Part shown: piece by piece, positions 1-11,434 of the stretch
How the letters are laid out: every line of letters starts with the position of its first letter
Position numbering within the stretch: the stretch's first letter is position 1
Source of the DNA: Candidatus Altimarinota bacterium
GTDB lineage: Bacteria > Patescibacteriota > Gracilibacteria > BD1-5 > UBA6164
Assembly (NCBI GenBank): GCA_020631485.1
Contig: JAHDHC010000002.1
Span: 1-64,000, forward strand
Length of the DNA stretch: 64,000 bases
Direction: 5' to 3'
Made by a program: the position numbers and the translations under genes
Notes under the pieces: model-generated
What the model was told of the DNA's origin: nothing
Database searches by the model: none
The model's input: the letters and a program-made list of their open reading frames with translations, nothing else

Positions 1-2550
1 AAGCGTCTCTCATGAATAACTCGGACTACTCTCCGTTGTCTTTAATATCTCCCAAGAAGCTTGTCCCAAAAGAGGAGTGAAAGTTGGGTCATCTTCTCAG
101 CCCGTATCATCAGCAGGATTTGTAGAATCACTATCATCATCAACAGTTCATCAATTTGGATCTACTCACTCAGCATTTGCAGTATTGGTTACTCCTCACA
201 TATCGATATCTGACTGTGTGATAGGGTAATTTAGTGTACATCTCGCTACCTCTGTTGGAAGTAAGCCTTCGGCTGCACTTATCGGAAAATTACAACTTGC
301 AGTTATATCTCATCAAAGAACCGAATCAGTTATTACGACATCTGAAAGCTGTACATTTCCGATATTTTGAGCTTGAATAGTATAGCTAATAATATCTCAT
401 GGACTTGCTGGAGATCAAACAGCAGATGCATCCGCTGACTTTGAAACACGAATATCTGGAGATATTGCTTGAATATTTACTCTATAATCTTCTATCTCTC
501 AGTATGAGTATAGATCCTCATCTGTAGCTCATTCTCTTGCAGCCAGTCTAAAACGGACATAGCTATCTCAAATCGTTGCTCAAGCAGGAACTACAATATC
601 TACATCTGTAAATCACGCAACAGCAGGAATATCGTCAGCAACTTGCTCTCAAGCATCAAAATCTCCATTTGCATTCCAATCAACCCACGCACTAACGAAT
701 CATTGCCCTATAGGAGTATTAGCCTTTACAGGTACTGTAGTTCAAGCAGGAAACACTTGATCTTGGAGATAGTATCATCAGAGAAATATACCATCATCAT
801 CCACTCCTCCTGTATCAAGATTCTCTGCATTTGCATCAACTGATGGTTGACCGTTGGGATCAATATCTACATAATTTCAAAATCTATACGAAATACTTCT
901 CACAGCTCAGGCTCCATTACTTCCTGTGAGTGTTCCATATGAGTCTGGAAGATCTCCATAATCAACTGTAGAACTCACGTCGAAAGGATCAGCACCTGCG
1001 GCACAACTCATACCGTCATTGTTTCCATTTGACTCACTTGCAGTTATAAAAAGTGATGTCCCAGTTGTCGTATCGACTTGAAATATATTTCACGAACTAT
1101 TATTAAATACATATAGGTTTACACCATCTGTTACCCATGCTGCTCCAAAGCCTCATGATTCTCAAGTAATAGGCCCAGAAAGATTGATATTCGTCACTGT
1201 TCATGTAGTTCTATCTATTCTCGACATAATCGTTCATCCACTTCTCATACCGTAAAAAGCATCTTCCCCCGGCACATATGCAATATCAGCAGCACCATGT
1301 GATTGTGAAAGATTCAAGCTTGTTCTCGTATTTGAAATAGTATCATAAATCCATATATTTGTGCTCGTTGATCTATTGTAATAGAGTTTTCAAGTTGCAT
1401 CAAAATCTCAGGCAAATGGGTTATCTTCTGTGTGAGAAAATACTGTTGAGAATACTCCTGTGTTTATATCAAATGATTTTATAGTTTGATCATCTGATGC
1501 ATATCCATAGATGAGACCATCGAGTGGATTATATCATGCTGCATTAAAGTTTCATACATCCTCACTTATCGGAAGGTATCCAGCTGGACTTGTTGTTACA
1601 TCGAGAACATTGAGCTGCCCATACAAGGTTTGATAAAATCAGAGCTCACACGTGGTCTTGGCTAGGATATTTACTCATACTGAAGCTGTGTCACATGTAG
1701 CTACTGGAAGATCATTATCACATATTGTATATGTGAAACTATCTGTTCCTACGAAGCCATTTGGAGGAGTATAGTTAAAAAATCCATTCCCCGCATCAGA
1801 TACTATTCCTCCAGCTGGTGTAACAGAATCAAATCATGTCAAAATACTAAAATCTTGCACATTGTCATTATGGATCCAACTAATAGTTCCTGTTCCTGAT
1901 CACTCTATCATCGTAAAAGAATCATCTACTGCAATAGGGTCGAGATCTGTATCACTCTCATTTGAAGTGAATCATGCAGAATTACAAAATGTCTCACTCA
2001 ATTCTATATCTGCAACTTCATTGGGATCAAGAGTTGATAGCTCAACTCCATTTTTCGTTGCCGTTTGTGGACCATCTGTCTTTCCTGTAGTTAGATCAAA
2101 ATTCGTTTGTATGTTTCCGTTAAATCATGGAATTGTTGTAGTATTTGTAAGTGTATGGGTATAGAGGCCATTTTCATTATTTCCGGTTGGTGATTGATGA
2201 ATAACAGTTGAGAGAGTAAAATTGTTTGGTGAATTTGTGATATTGAAATTTACATTTTCAAGGACAAGCGTCACATCTCCAGCCTCAACTGTAGTAGCTG
2301 TAGTTCATGTTTGTACTCAGCTAGTGTTAAATACTCAGAGATTTCAATTTCATCCTCCAAAATAAAAGCTCCACGAGGCGTTTTGTATTTCAACTGCACA
2401 GTCAGATGAATCAGCATATGTAATAGACTTTGAGATATCGAAACTTGCTGGTTTGTTTCAATAAAAATCAACGCTGAAATTGTAAGGTAAAAAAAGCTGA
2501 AAAACAAGACAGCATAAAGTTGTTTTTGCAAGAATTTTTTGCATTTTCAT
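1..2550 (-). CDS. Giant secreted multidomain surface protein (GEVED, beta-propeller, conserved-repeat domains), C-terminus cut off by the window
   Basis: Frame is open for 850 codons from ATG at 2550 to the window edge, with in-frame TGA read as Gly. A hydrophobic leader (MKMQKILAKTTLCCLVFQLF) marks a secreted protein. Around residues 205-290 there is a cadherin/Ig-like unit ending in YTPPNGFVGTDSFTY. Residues about 300-490 look like a DUF6923-type beta-propeller (LYGYASDDQTIKSFD, then IYDTISN and IFQVDTTTG blades). Residues about 530-685 form a GEVED domain (SAWVDWNANGDFDAGEQ ... SYGEIEDYRV). Residues about 690-785 match the DUF7507 conserved repeat (ISYTIQAQNIGNVQLSD ... VTNTANAEGVDPNGG). 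These families are adhesive or structural surface modules; an attachment role is inference. The C-terminal anchor is outside the window. Confidence 0.9.
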
Positions 2551-2808
2551 AATACATAAATTAAAAAAACATATAGTTTTATTGTACTAGAAAAGAAAAA
2601 TGCCTACAAGAATTAATTGTAGACATTTAAAAAATATATTTCATAATATATGTATTTATAAATTTTTTTTCTTTTTTTATATAAGTAAATATAAACGTAA
2701 AAAGTCTAGTTCTTTTTAGATGATTTATCTGTATTTTTTATATTTCATTGCTGGTATATGCTATTATATATCTAAGCATGTGCTTATAATGTATAATCAT
2801 TTAAAAAG
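2551..2808. other. AT-rich divergent intergenic region
   Basis: This 258-bp gap separates the divergently transcribed surface-protein and symporter genes and should hold both promoters. No RNA gene or longer ORF is visible in it. Confidence 0.4.
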
Positions 2809-4032
2809 ATGCTCAAAAAGACTGTTAGCAGACTCGAGATACAAGTATTGGTTTCGCTACTTTGTGCTGTTCTCGTGTGACTCTATTTTCCTGGAGTTTA
2901 TCCATATGTGTGATGGATGTGAGAAATGTTTATGAAACTCCTCAAGGTATTTTTAGGTCCATTACTATTTCTCTCAATTTTTACTGCTGTTATAGGTCTT
3001 TGAGATTTAGGAAAACTCTGAAAAATATGAGTCAGAACTATAAGTTATTATATGCTGACTACTACCCTTGCTATCACGCTGGGGCTTTTGTTTATGAATA
3101 TTTTTCAACCTGGTATCTGACTCGAGTTTAAAGAGTTTCAAGAATATAGCACTGATACACTTCAAAATCTCACTCTTTCTAGTTTTATATTGAGCCTGAT
3201 ACCGAGCAATTTTTTCCAAGCATTTATCGATCTCAATGCGATGCAAATAGTCACAACAAGTATCATGCTTGCTATATTTGTGCTTGTTTCTGCAAAGTCG
3301 AGTAAGAAAGTAAAAGAACTCAAGTCACTCGTTGACACACTCAATAATGCCATACTTGCATTTGTGGGCTTTGTTGTGAAGCTAACTCCATATGGAGTAT
3401 TTGGGATCGTCACAAAAGTAGTAGCAGAAAACGGAATAGAAAGCATCATAAACCTCGGTCCATTTGTATGTATCATACTCCTTGCTTTGTTTGTGCATGG
3501 GATTGTCACACTTCCACTTCTGTGATATATTTTAGGTCATTTCAATCCTTTCAAATATTTCAAGCAAGTTCGTAGAGCTGTATTACTTGGTTTCTCTACT
3601 TCATCAAGTAGTGCCACTATGCCTGTTTCTATGAGAGTAGCATTTGAAAGAGCAAAGCTCAATAAAGAAGTGGTTGATTTTACCTTCCCAATATGAGCAA
3701 CTGTCAATATGGATGGTACTGCTATCTACCAAGCATGAGTTGCTATATTTGTAGCCCAAGTTCTCGGGATAGACCTCAGTATAGTCCAACAACTCACGAT
3801 AATTGTGATCATCATTATGGCATCTATATGAGCTGCCTGAATACCTGGAGCTGGTATTTTGATCTTGGCTGTAGTATTTGTTTCTATAGGACTTCCTGTA
3901 GAAGCAATAGGAATAATTCTCGCAGTGGATAGATTTCTCGATATGTTTCGTACCTGAGTCAATGTATGGGGAGATTTGATCGCAGCAAAAGTTGTAGACA
4001 AATACTATAAATCAGTATTGAAAAAAGAATAA
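2809..4032 (+). CDS. Dicarboxylate/amino acid:cation symporter (DAACS, GltP/DctA type)
   Basis: A 407-aa multi-spanning membrane transporter that couples uptake of acidic amino acids or C4-dicarboxylates to H+ or Na+. Family hallmarks are present: the serine-rich reentrant motif (GFSTSSSSATMPVS), the following TVNMDGTAIYQAG segment and GIPGAGI in HP2. The ATG at 2809 gives the N-terminal helix (LEIQVLVSLLCAVLVGLYFPG) that a later ATG at 2932 would lose, and an in-frame TAA lies just upstream. TGA encodes conserved glycines in NMDGTAIYQAG and AAGIPGAG. Substrate cannot be fixed from sequence. Amino-acid scavenging fits the poor biosynthetic capacity expected of Patescibacteria. Confidence 0.93.
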
Positions 4033-4041
4033 AAAGCAAAC

Positions 4042-4078
4042 AAAAAAACTACAGAATCTATGCTGTAGTTTTTTTTGT
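4042..4078. terminator. Bidirectional intrinsic terminator
   Basis: Stem AACTACAG/CTGTAGTT with an A-run on one side and a T-run on the other. It lies between the converging symporter and I78-protein genes and can serve both strands. Confidence 0.8.
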
Positions 4079-4095
4079 GTACTGAAATAGGCTTG

Positions 4096-4722
4096 TTATT
4101 GCTCTATACTATAATCAACTACTATCCCATTTTCAATTGTTGCGGTGATTCTTCAAATAACATAATCCATTGTCACAGCATACATTTCTCCGTCTCTTTC
4201 TCCTATTCTAAATCGTACATCGTTTTCTTCTGCAAGAGCTTGGGCTTCAGACTCTGTGAGTCAAAAGTAGTCTACTGATTCTGATCAAGGTATAAAATAA
4301 TCGTACTGTATCATTTTCACAGCATTGTGTAAAATGGCAGTATTTCTTTTCATGTCTCTATTTTCTCAAATATATGCTTGAACTTCTTCAAAAAAAGTAT
4401 TTTGTATATATTCTTGCCCTACATCGCTGAGAGTGTAGCCATTTGGTTTATCTACAAGATATCATCTTGTATCAAGATACTCAATAACAATTGCATATAT
4501 TCTCTTCTTATCGTCTGGAGTGAGATCACTTGGCTCATCACAGGCCCCATCATATGCTTTTGGGATACTCCATGTACTTGTATCACTGATCTCTCATGGA
4601 AAAGAAGTGTGTGTAGTCCCTGAAATACTACAAATAGGATCAATTTCTTGATATATAAAAGAAGCGTTTGAAACTGAAATCATCACTACAAAACAAAGTA
4701 AGGTCGTAAATATTTTTTTCAT
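4096..4722 (-). CDS. Secreted protein with C-terminal peptidase-inhibitor I78 domain
   Basis: 208 aa with an N-terminal signal peptide (MKKIFTTLLCFVVMISVSNA). The last ~60 residues match the I78 protease-inhibitor family: GLTESEAQALAEEND, then FRIGERDGE, then AVTMDYVIGRITATIENG, ending VVDYSIE. I78 proteins are small elastase/subtilisin-type serine protease inhibitors, usually exported. The ~130 residues before the domain (with YDGACDEPSDLTPDDKK) are not recognised. The next gene on this strand, an SLH esterase, is also exported. A role in protecting surface proteins from environmental or prey proteases is inference. Confidence 0.8.
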
Positions 4723-4808
4723 TTTTTTATAATTAGGATACTGCTCTAGTTACTATAACTATTTTTTTAAAATATGGTGACGAAAATATCATTTTTCACA
4801 AACACGCT

Positions 4809-6128
4809 TTATTTTGGCATATCTATAAACTCATAGATTGCTTCTGCTCCATCTTTTGGCCAACTATGTGGCACATTTCCATATGTGGAATATTCTCGAC
4901 AAAATCCAACAGCATTTCAGGCACTACAGTCGTCCCACAATTCACAATTAAGGGTTCAGATATTTATTTGCTGTGAATTATCACTACATTGATTTTTTTC
5001 TTTTCTGATTTTTGTAGCAGCTAAACCATCTCTGTAGGGTACGAGTCTATCAGCAGAATTATGCAATATAAGACTCACAACTGGTCAGTTACATTCAGTA
5101 TCGTATCATGGAGCAGCTACTGAGGTCATAGTCTGTATCACATCCCCTCTCACACATGCAAGTTTGTTTGAGAAATATCCTCAGAGTGAGTGTCAGACTA
5201 TATGTATTTGAGATCTATCTATACAAAGATTTTCTGAGATGTCTCTGATCATTGCATCAAAAAAATTAATATTTTCAGCTTCGTGCCAAGTGTATGGTCA
5301 TCCTCCTAGCCCTTGTGGGTAAGCTGCAACTATATCATAGGTCTCGTTTCCATGCCAGCTTCCTCATCTCAGTCACATATAGTCACGTACCATTTCACTA
5401 CTATTTGTTCGTCCATGAAGTCATATAACAAGTGGATATCCCCTTGTAGTCGTATAATTTTCTGGAAGATCCAGAAGATAGCTACGATTTTTTTCGTTTA
5501 CCACAAGTGTATTTTTATATGCAAGTCCGTTTTCTGCACTACATCATATACTTTTATAATCTCGTTGCTTTCCTTCAAAAATACTTTTTGATCTCACTAT
5601 AATATCTGCGATCTGTCCTCGTTTCCCTAAAGTATCACGAGTATAGGCATTTTGTGGAATAATCATATTTGCATCAGCATATCCAATAAAGTCTTCATAC
5701 CACAGTTCTGACTGTCTTTCGACATCGAGTCAAAAGACTAGAGTTGAAAATGCAAGTGCTTCAATAATAGACACAGAACCATTTGGTTTGAAGTTTCCAT
5801 CCACATATCATGAGCTTATTCCATTTTCAGCAGCATAACAGACATATGGAGCATACCAACTATCAAGATATACATCAGGAAAACAAGCTCTATCTCATAC
5901 TTCTGGTATTTCTACTTTTGCAGCATTGAGGAGAATTGCGAGTATCTCAGCTCTTGTAACATTGTCATCTGGTCCAAATCTTCCATCACCGTATCATGCT
6001 ACCAGTCATGCTTCTTGTAATTCTACAATTGAATCCTTATACCAAGAAAACTGAATATCACTAAATGCATAAGTTACTTTAGGAAAAACCATACAACACA
6101 CAGATACCAAAAAAATAATTTTTCTCAT
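4809..6128 (-). CDS. SLH-domain-anchored esterase/depolymerase (LpqC/feruloyl esterase-like alpha/beta hydrolase)
   Basis: 439 aa. A signal peptide is followed by two S-layer-homology repeats (about residues 22-113: VELQEAGLVAGYGDGRFGPD, then AAENGISSGYVDGNFKPNG). After a linker comes an alpha/beta-hydrolase related to LpqC/PHB-depolymerase and feruloyl esterases: PLVIGLHGRTNSSE (oxyanion region), nucleophile elbow VGHSLGGYFS near residue 312, acid SADRLVPY and histidine YGNVPHSWP. The catalytic Ser, Asp and His are all present. Likely role: a cell-surface esterase held by SLH repeats, acting on ester-linked polymers or lipids outside the cell; the substrate is unknown. The fusion makes a surface location more certain than for free esterases. 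Confidence 0.9.
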
Positions 6129-6209
6129 ATTGTCTTGTTAATAAATTGTTGTAACTATAACACACTCACATAAAGAAGTATGTAAGAAAGGTGAAAAAAT
6201 AACATATTT

Positions 6210-7661
6210 TTATAAATCCAAGTATTGGTCTATTCTGATCGACCAAACAAATTCATCAACATGAGAAACAAGAATCATCCCTCACTTAAAAGAATCAAGG
6301 GCCTGAGCGATAACGGGAATATGACGGAAATTAATATGATTCGTTGGTTCATCGAGTATCAATATTCATGGACGAAGTAAAACAAGCCTGCAAAATGCCA
6401 CAAGTCACTTTTGTCATTCTGATAGGTTTCAGATCTCTGTTTTCATAATATCTCCTGTGATCAAAAATCCTGCAGCTTTTGAGCGAAGATCTTGTTCACT
6501 CATTCATGTATCTGTCTCTCTCAGACAATCATACACTGTTTGTGAGAAATCAAGGTTTGAGAAATCCTGCCTATAATATCATATTCTTACCCCTTGAGTC
6601 AGTTCCACTCACTCTTCTGAACCATTTACGATTTTCTCTAAAAGTGTCGATTTTCCAATACCATTTGGCCCAGCTAATTGTAAGTGATCATCTTTTCTCA
6701 GCTCTACTTCGACTTCTTTTACAGTAACTTCATCATCTTGCATGACATGAACAGAATTGATTTTTAGGAGGACTCAACCTATATCTTCTTGAAGAGGTAT
6801 TTCAAAATCTCTTATTGTTTTATCTTCACGTCTATTATCTACCATATCATCCTCCATCTCTGCTGCTGCTTCTTTCATCTTTTTTGCAACAGCTCTGAGC
6901 TTCCCTCACTTATGGGCAAAGACATTAGCCTGGTCTTTTTTAGCTTGCGCTTCTTTTTTGAGCCTTGCATTTGCCATATTGTCCTTTTCTATCTTTCTTT
7001 TTATTTGCTCGACTACATCATGATAATTCCCAACATATTGCTCTACTTTTTTGGTATGGATATCAAGATACAACACTCCATCTGTAAAACTATTGAGAAA
7101 CTCAGCATCATGTGAAATCACAAGAACGGTTTTTTTGTAGTTTTGTAAAAAAGTCGTGAGATGATAAATCCCTTCTGTATCGAGATTATTCGTAGGCTCA
7201 TCAAGCAAGAGTATATCAGGCTTTTGGATCAAGGCTGCTGCAAGAAGAAGTCTTGCTTGCTGTCATCATGAAAAAGTACCGATTAGTTTCTCGAGTGGAG
7301 CTTTGAGGTTTACAACATCGAGCACTTCAGATATTTCTCTCTCAATATTATGTTTTGTATCATCATTATGATACTTACGGAAAAATTCTCAAACACTCAG
7401 TGTTTTATCCTCTGCGAGAACAACTTGATATCATGTTGCAACGCTGAGGGATTGGTCAATGTGTATAAGACCTGTTTTTTGCTCGAGGGTTTTATTGATA
7501 AGCTTAAAAATTGTAGATTTTCCAGCTCAATTTTGTCACATAATCGTTATTTTTGCTCCTTTTCGTACATTGAAACTTACTTCTTCTAGAATAGGTTTTC
7601 GAAAATCATAGTGAAAATCTACTTCTTTAAAACTTATAACTGTTTCGTTTGAACTTGCCAT
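6210..7661 (-). CDS. ABC-F family ATP-binding protein (ribosome-associated translation factor type)
   Basis: 483 aa with two tandem ATPase domains and no membrane segments. Domain 1: Walker A GQNGAGKST, signature FSGGQQARLLLA, Walker B DILLLDEPTNNLD and switch His VISHDAEFL. A basic linker follows (KRKIEKDNMANARLKKEAQ, the P-site tRNA-interaction arm of ABC-F proteins). Domain 2: GPNGIGKST, LSEGQKGLVAF, LILDEPTNH. ABC-F proteins bind the ribosome E site and modulate translation or antibiotic resistance; which subclass this is cannot be told. Several invariant glycines of both P-loops are encoded by TGA, direct support for code 25. Start ATG at 7661 gives MASSNETVISFKEV. Confidence 0.93.
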
Positions 7662-7700
7662 TATTTTAGTCCTTAATCTATAATATTTGCTGCATTATAT

Positions 7701-7728
7701 AAAAAGCCTTATAAAAGGCTATTTTTTT
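7701..7728. terminator. Bidirectional intrinsic terminator
   Basis: AGCCTT/AAGGCT stem flanked by five A and seven T. It sits between the CHC2-protein stop and the ABC-F start, so it probably ends the CHC2 transcript on the minus strand. Confidence 0.65.
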
Positions 7729-7731
7729 GTT

Positions 7732-8598
7732 CTATTTTAGCTCATCTATACCTTTTCAAAAGTACGTGCGATAAAAATTCTCGTATTCTTCTCATTTCTC
7801 TTGTCCTTCACAGAAATGTATAAAATCCTCTATTTGTTGTTCATGAGTGAGTTGGGATATGAGTGATTGTTGACGTGTTAATAACTCTTCAAAAAACTTG
7901 CATTTCAGATAGAGTCGGAAAAGATCTGAATTTTGGCTTTTGAGATACTGAAATAGATGTATCTTATCTGCATTTTGATATGACATTGGTCATTTTTTTC
8001 AAAGATCTAAGAGCTCATGTATATACTCTGTTCGTCTATCATGATCTTTTTCGTTCCAAATACGTTTTACGTATCGAGAATAAAGTCTTGCATGATCTTG
8101 TTTTTCTTCTTCAAGCACTGTTTGCAGAGCAGCACGTACTTCGTCTATCTTAGAAGCAATATCAATTCTATAATTTTCATACTCTAATCAGTCTATGGGA
8201 AACCACTTCCTTACTTGTCCAATAGCTTCAAGTGGAGACAAACCTTTAATCTTTTTTATGAGATCAATACATGTTCAACTCGCACCACATCCATAACAGA
8301 AAAATTTCTTTGAAGAATCAAATATGTGAAATGATGGAGTATTTTCCGCATGAAAAGGACAACATAGCTTATAACCTTTTGCTGTTTTAAATTTTTTTGG
8401 ATCGTCTCGTCGTAAGTGCTTGGGAACACCGGGTGAAGAATTATCCTCTCTTTTATGAAAAAATGATGGGAGACCTAAAAATCATATGAGCTTTCATATG
8501 TCTATATTTTTTAATAACCTATCATAAGAAGAAGGGCGTAATGCCCTTCTATAGATATACTCTTTTCCCGCATCATCATATCGAATTTTTATATTCAT
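7732..8598 (-). CDS. CHC2 zinc-finger protein (primase N-terminal-type domain without Toprim)
   Basis: 288 aa. A CHC2 zinc-binding domain like the N-terminus of DnaG spans about residues 80-125: CCPFHAENTPSFHIF, then KKFFCYGCGASG, supplying Cys, His and two Cys ligands in the family order. No Toprim/catalytic core (EGxxD, DxD) follows; the remaining ~170 residues are charged, helical and unlike DnaG. It could be a DNA-binding accessory of replication or a primase remnant, but it is not a complete primase. The short distance to a structured upstream leader suggests regulated expression. An inverted repeat (AGAAGGGC/GCCCTTCT, about 8533-8553) lies inside the first codons; a later start cannot be excluded. 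Confidence 0.7.
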
Positions 8599-8612
8599 GA
8601 AGCAAAAAAAGT

Positions 8613-8706
8613 AAAAAATTAGTGGCAGACTCAGAAAAAGCGTAGCACTTGATAGATTCACAGAAATATTTTATACAGAGTCTGCCATTAAAATACCTGT
8701 GAATCT
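8613..8706 (-). promoter_or_regulatory. Candidate pseudoknotted 5' leader / attenuator of the CHC2 gene
   Basis: Two perfect 10-bp inverted repeats interleave: TGGCAGACTC (8623-8632) with GAGTCTGCCA (8678-8687), and AGATTCACAG (8654-8663) with CTGTGAATCT (8697-8706). On the minus strand the order is S1-5', S2-5', S1-3', S2-3', an H-type pseudoknot with loops of about 9, 14 and 21 nt. A T-run follows S2 and the CHC2 start codon lies about 25 nt beyond. This looks like a structured leader or terminator-type switch; no ligand or class is recognised. Confidence 0.5.
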
Positions 8707-8790
8707 CACTTATAATTACAACTACAAGCGGCTACACATACTATACATGACTATACATTTTTTGCAAGTAATTGAGATTCAGTATATGGA

Positions 8791-9309
8791 TTAGAGACTA
8801 TCTTGATATTCTTTGAGCTCTTTCCACTTTCATTTATGGGCAAAAGTTGCTTGTTTTGGCCATGACTTAGGGTTGGCAAGGGCAAATTTTTTTCATGCTT
8901 TTTGCAAGATAAGCTTGAGCTCTTTGGGAGAAGCATTTTTGAGATTTCCAAAAGTCTTTATATCATTTTCGTAAAGTATTTCATGGATTTTCGGACCGAT
9001 TCATTCTATTATCTCGAGGTTATCTCTTCCTCATTTTTGTGGAATAAATCCCCATCTATCGATCTCGTCCTCCGTTCACTCACGAGTTTCTCCTCCAAAA
9101 AAATAGGATCAGAGGTAAAATCAAAAAGCAAACATTCATATGAGCAATGCAAGCTCTATGAACTTTTCTCTAAAATGAAGTACTTTATAGGCTCATTCTT
9201 CTAAGAGTCGTACATCATAGACTTCAAGACTGATGTATGACCAAGTAATGATAAACCATATAACTGCAGCTATAACTGATACGGCAAAGACAAGTGATCT
9301 ATTTTGCAT
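8791..9309 (-). CDS. Membrane protein with C-terminal helix-hairpin-helix (HHH_5-like) domain
   Basis: 172 aa from ATG at 9309; a GTG at 9426 would add another hydrophobic segment and cannot be excluded. Two transmembrane helices are visible (FAVSVIAAVIWFIITWSYI and LALLIGMFAFGFYLG). The C-terminal half is a helix-hairpin-helix domain: LEIIEGIGPKIHEILYEN, then IKTFGNLKNASPKELKLIL, ending WPKQATFAHKGKWKELKE. This tail is typical of small HHH proteins whose role is unclear, found alone or fused to ribosomal or NADH dehydrogenase proteins. Membrane anchoring of a nucleic-acid-binding fold suggests DNA contact at the inner membrane face; that is inference. Confidence 0.7.
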
Positions 9310-9472
9310 AACTATAATCTTAGAGATAAACAAGAGTATAATACCAATTTGGATAATATAATCAAAATGTATTTTTCTAATTGTACCACAAAAAGAGGCT
9401 TGATCAAAAAACAAATTGATATTCACAATAAAAAATATAATATAGGAGTATTATATTTTTTAATATACATTC

Positions 9473-10282
9473 ATGCATCTAAAAAGAATTATATGTCTCT
9501 GATTATTTCTCTTTCCTGTTTTATGAATGCTTGCTATTCTCTATAACTATCATTCTCCTGCAGAGAGTGTGATCATAAACAAAGATGGGACTGTAAAAGT
9601 AATATCCACAGTAGATTCAAAAAATGGGGTATCAAAAAAACTCTTAGACAATTTCAGAACAGACGATCCTACAAAAAATGCTGATAACTCAAAAAGCAAC
9701 AATAACAATACAGTATGGATCACAAGAAAAGTCAATAACATAGCTTCCACATATTCCCTTCGTGAAGACTTCTGATGATGTGATGTCTCTAAAAATGTAT
9801 CTGATGCAGTCAACGCAGGTATTGTGGCTCCACTTGCAGAGATAAGTAGAATCGATTTCCTACAAATACTCCTTGACACTCATTGTATAGAATACAATGG
9901 TATAGATACCTCCGATCTTGAATTCTCTGATATAGGAAAAAGCAATGTCCAAAGAAGAGAAATCATAAAAAAAGCAATTGATATGAATATTACCCAATGA
10001 TATGATCTTGGTGGAACTACTGTTTTCAGACCTAATAGAAAGATATCAAAAATTGAAGCTCTTGCTATGCTTATGAAACTCTCCTGACTTGAGCTCAAAG
10101 AAGCTCCTGAAAAAAATAACTTTGTTGATGTAGAAAATAACTGGAAAGAAAATATAGCAGATACAGCCTATCGTCTAGGTCTCACACCAGTTGACAGGTC
10201 AAAGAAAATGTTTTTTCCAGATTATATCATGAAGAGATGAGACAGCTATGATATCATCTGAAAAATCGCAAAATATTATTAG
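9473..10282 (+). CDS. Secreted SLH-like repeat protein
   Basis: 269 aa. The N-terminus is a signal or anchor segment (KRIICLGLFLFPVLGMLAIL). About residues 100-265 hold degenerate S-layer-homology repeats (KISKIEALAMLMKLSGL, then NNFVDVENNWKENIADTAYRL, then MFFPDYIMKRGDSYDII). SLH repeats tie proteins to the cell envelope, and here they make up nearly the whole mature protein. A low-complexity Asn/Ser stretch (about 80-90) separates leader from repeats. It is transcribed divergently from the HHH membrane protein and ends in a strong terminator. No enzymatic domain is visible. Confidence 0.8.
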
Positions 10283-10320
10283 ATCAAAAAATCTCCAAAT
10301 TTGGAGATTTTTTGATCTAA
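10280..10320. terminator. Strong bidirectional terminator
   Basis: A near-perfect inverted repeat with arms built on AGATCAAAAAATCTCC and its complement, with a short AAATTT loop. It lies between the convergent SLH-protein and PspC-protein genes. Confidence 0.85.
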
Positions 10321-10330
10321 GAGACTGAGT

Positions 10331-11434
10331 CTATCTATCAGTTATGTGCAGATAATACTCTCAATCTTGCTGTTCATATTTTTCGAGTATAGGAGCTATT
10401 CTCTTGTAGCTCTCTATATTTGAAATTCAAGCTATTATAATATAACTGAGACTTATTCCCCATGCGAGAAAAAGTATAAAAAAGACTCAAAAACCAATCA
10501 TTTTTTTTCTCAGCAAGAGATAAAATCAGCTCAGTAAAACAAGTAAAAAAGGGATAAACAAAAAGATAAATAGAGCAAATATGATAGCTTGAAAATACTC
10601 TATTTGCATGAACTCCTGAAAAAGCTCTCTTGTTACCTTATCCATCTCAAGTGTAATTCCCCCATTTAGGATACTGATGGTAAGAGCAGAAAGAACAAAT
10701 ATAATAAGAGAACTTATAAGTATCAAAACACTGCTTATAAAAACCCTGAGAATAGGTAATATCTTCATAAAGACCTGAAATAATAATTCAAGAACAATGA
10801 GAGGAAAAGAGATAAGTTTCTTAAGAGTGCTATTTGTTATTTTTTTTTTCGTTTTTTCTTCAAAAAACTTTTCTATAGACGAGAGATTTGCTGGTTTTCA
10901 CTTCATGGAGAGTTTTTGTGATGCAGTTTTTGCTGTAGGTACAATAAGCCACAAGATGATATATATAAGTATTCATATACCATTAGCAAATATCAAAATT
11001 ACAAATATCACTCTTGTGATAACAGGATCAATCCCAAAATAATTGGCTATACCACAAGCTACTCATCAGATGATTTTTTCATCTCCGTTTCTAAATAGTT
11101 GTTTTGGAGCTTTTCACTCGTCTTTTTCATCAGCTGACATATTTTGTGGTCCGTGCCTTTCTCAGTCTGTATCTGTCAGTTCCTCAATAGTTCACATTTC
11201 TTTTATGATATGAGTTACATCTCACAGTGTAATCACATTTTGAAGATCTTTTTTTTGAGAAATAAATTTATGAGAAATAGAATCTTCTATATCTTGGGTT
11301 ATTTCTCATGAAACATCCTCTGATGAGAAATGATCTTTGATATCATCCAAATAGTTTTGGAGCTTTGTGAATGCATCCTCTTCTACAGAGAATACGCTTC
11401 ATCAAATAGTTATATTCATTACTTTTTTCATCAT
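10331..11434 (-). CDS. PspC-domain membrane protein
   Basis: 367 aa. The N-terminal ~85 residues (ITIGGSVFSVEEDAFTKLQ, DDIKDHFSSEDVSGEI, DIEDSISHKF) match the domain that precedes PspC in many PadR-linked proteins. A PspC domain follows (EKIIGGVACGIANYFGID, then ILIFANGIGILIYIIGWLIVP), then a basic linker and four or more further helices. PspC proteins sense envelope stress or modulate gene expression from the membrane. Its start (ATG ATG at 11429-11434) lies inside the end of the upstream padR-like gene on the same strand, so the two are translationally coupled. Likely role: membrane partner of the PadR regulator. Confidence 0.85.

Noticed and set aside
7732-8598. Complete DNA primase (DnaG)
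   Set aside because: Only the CHC2 zinc domain is present; no Toprim catalytic motifs follow.
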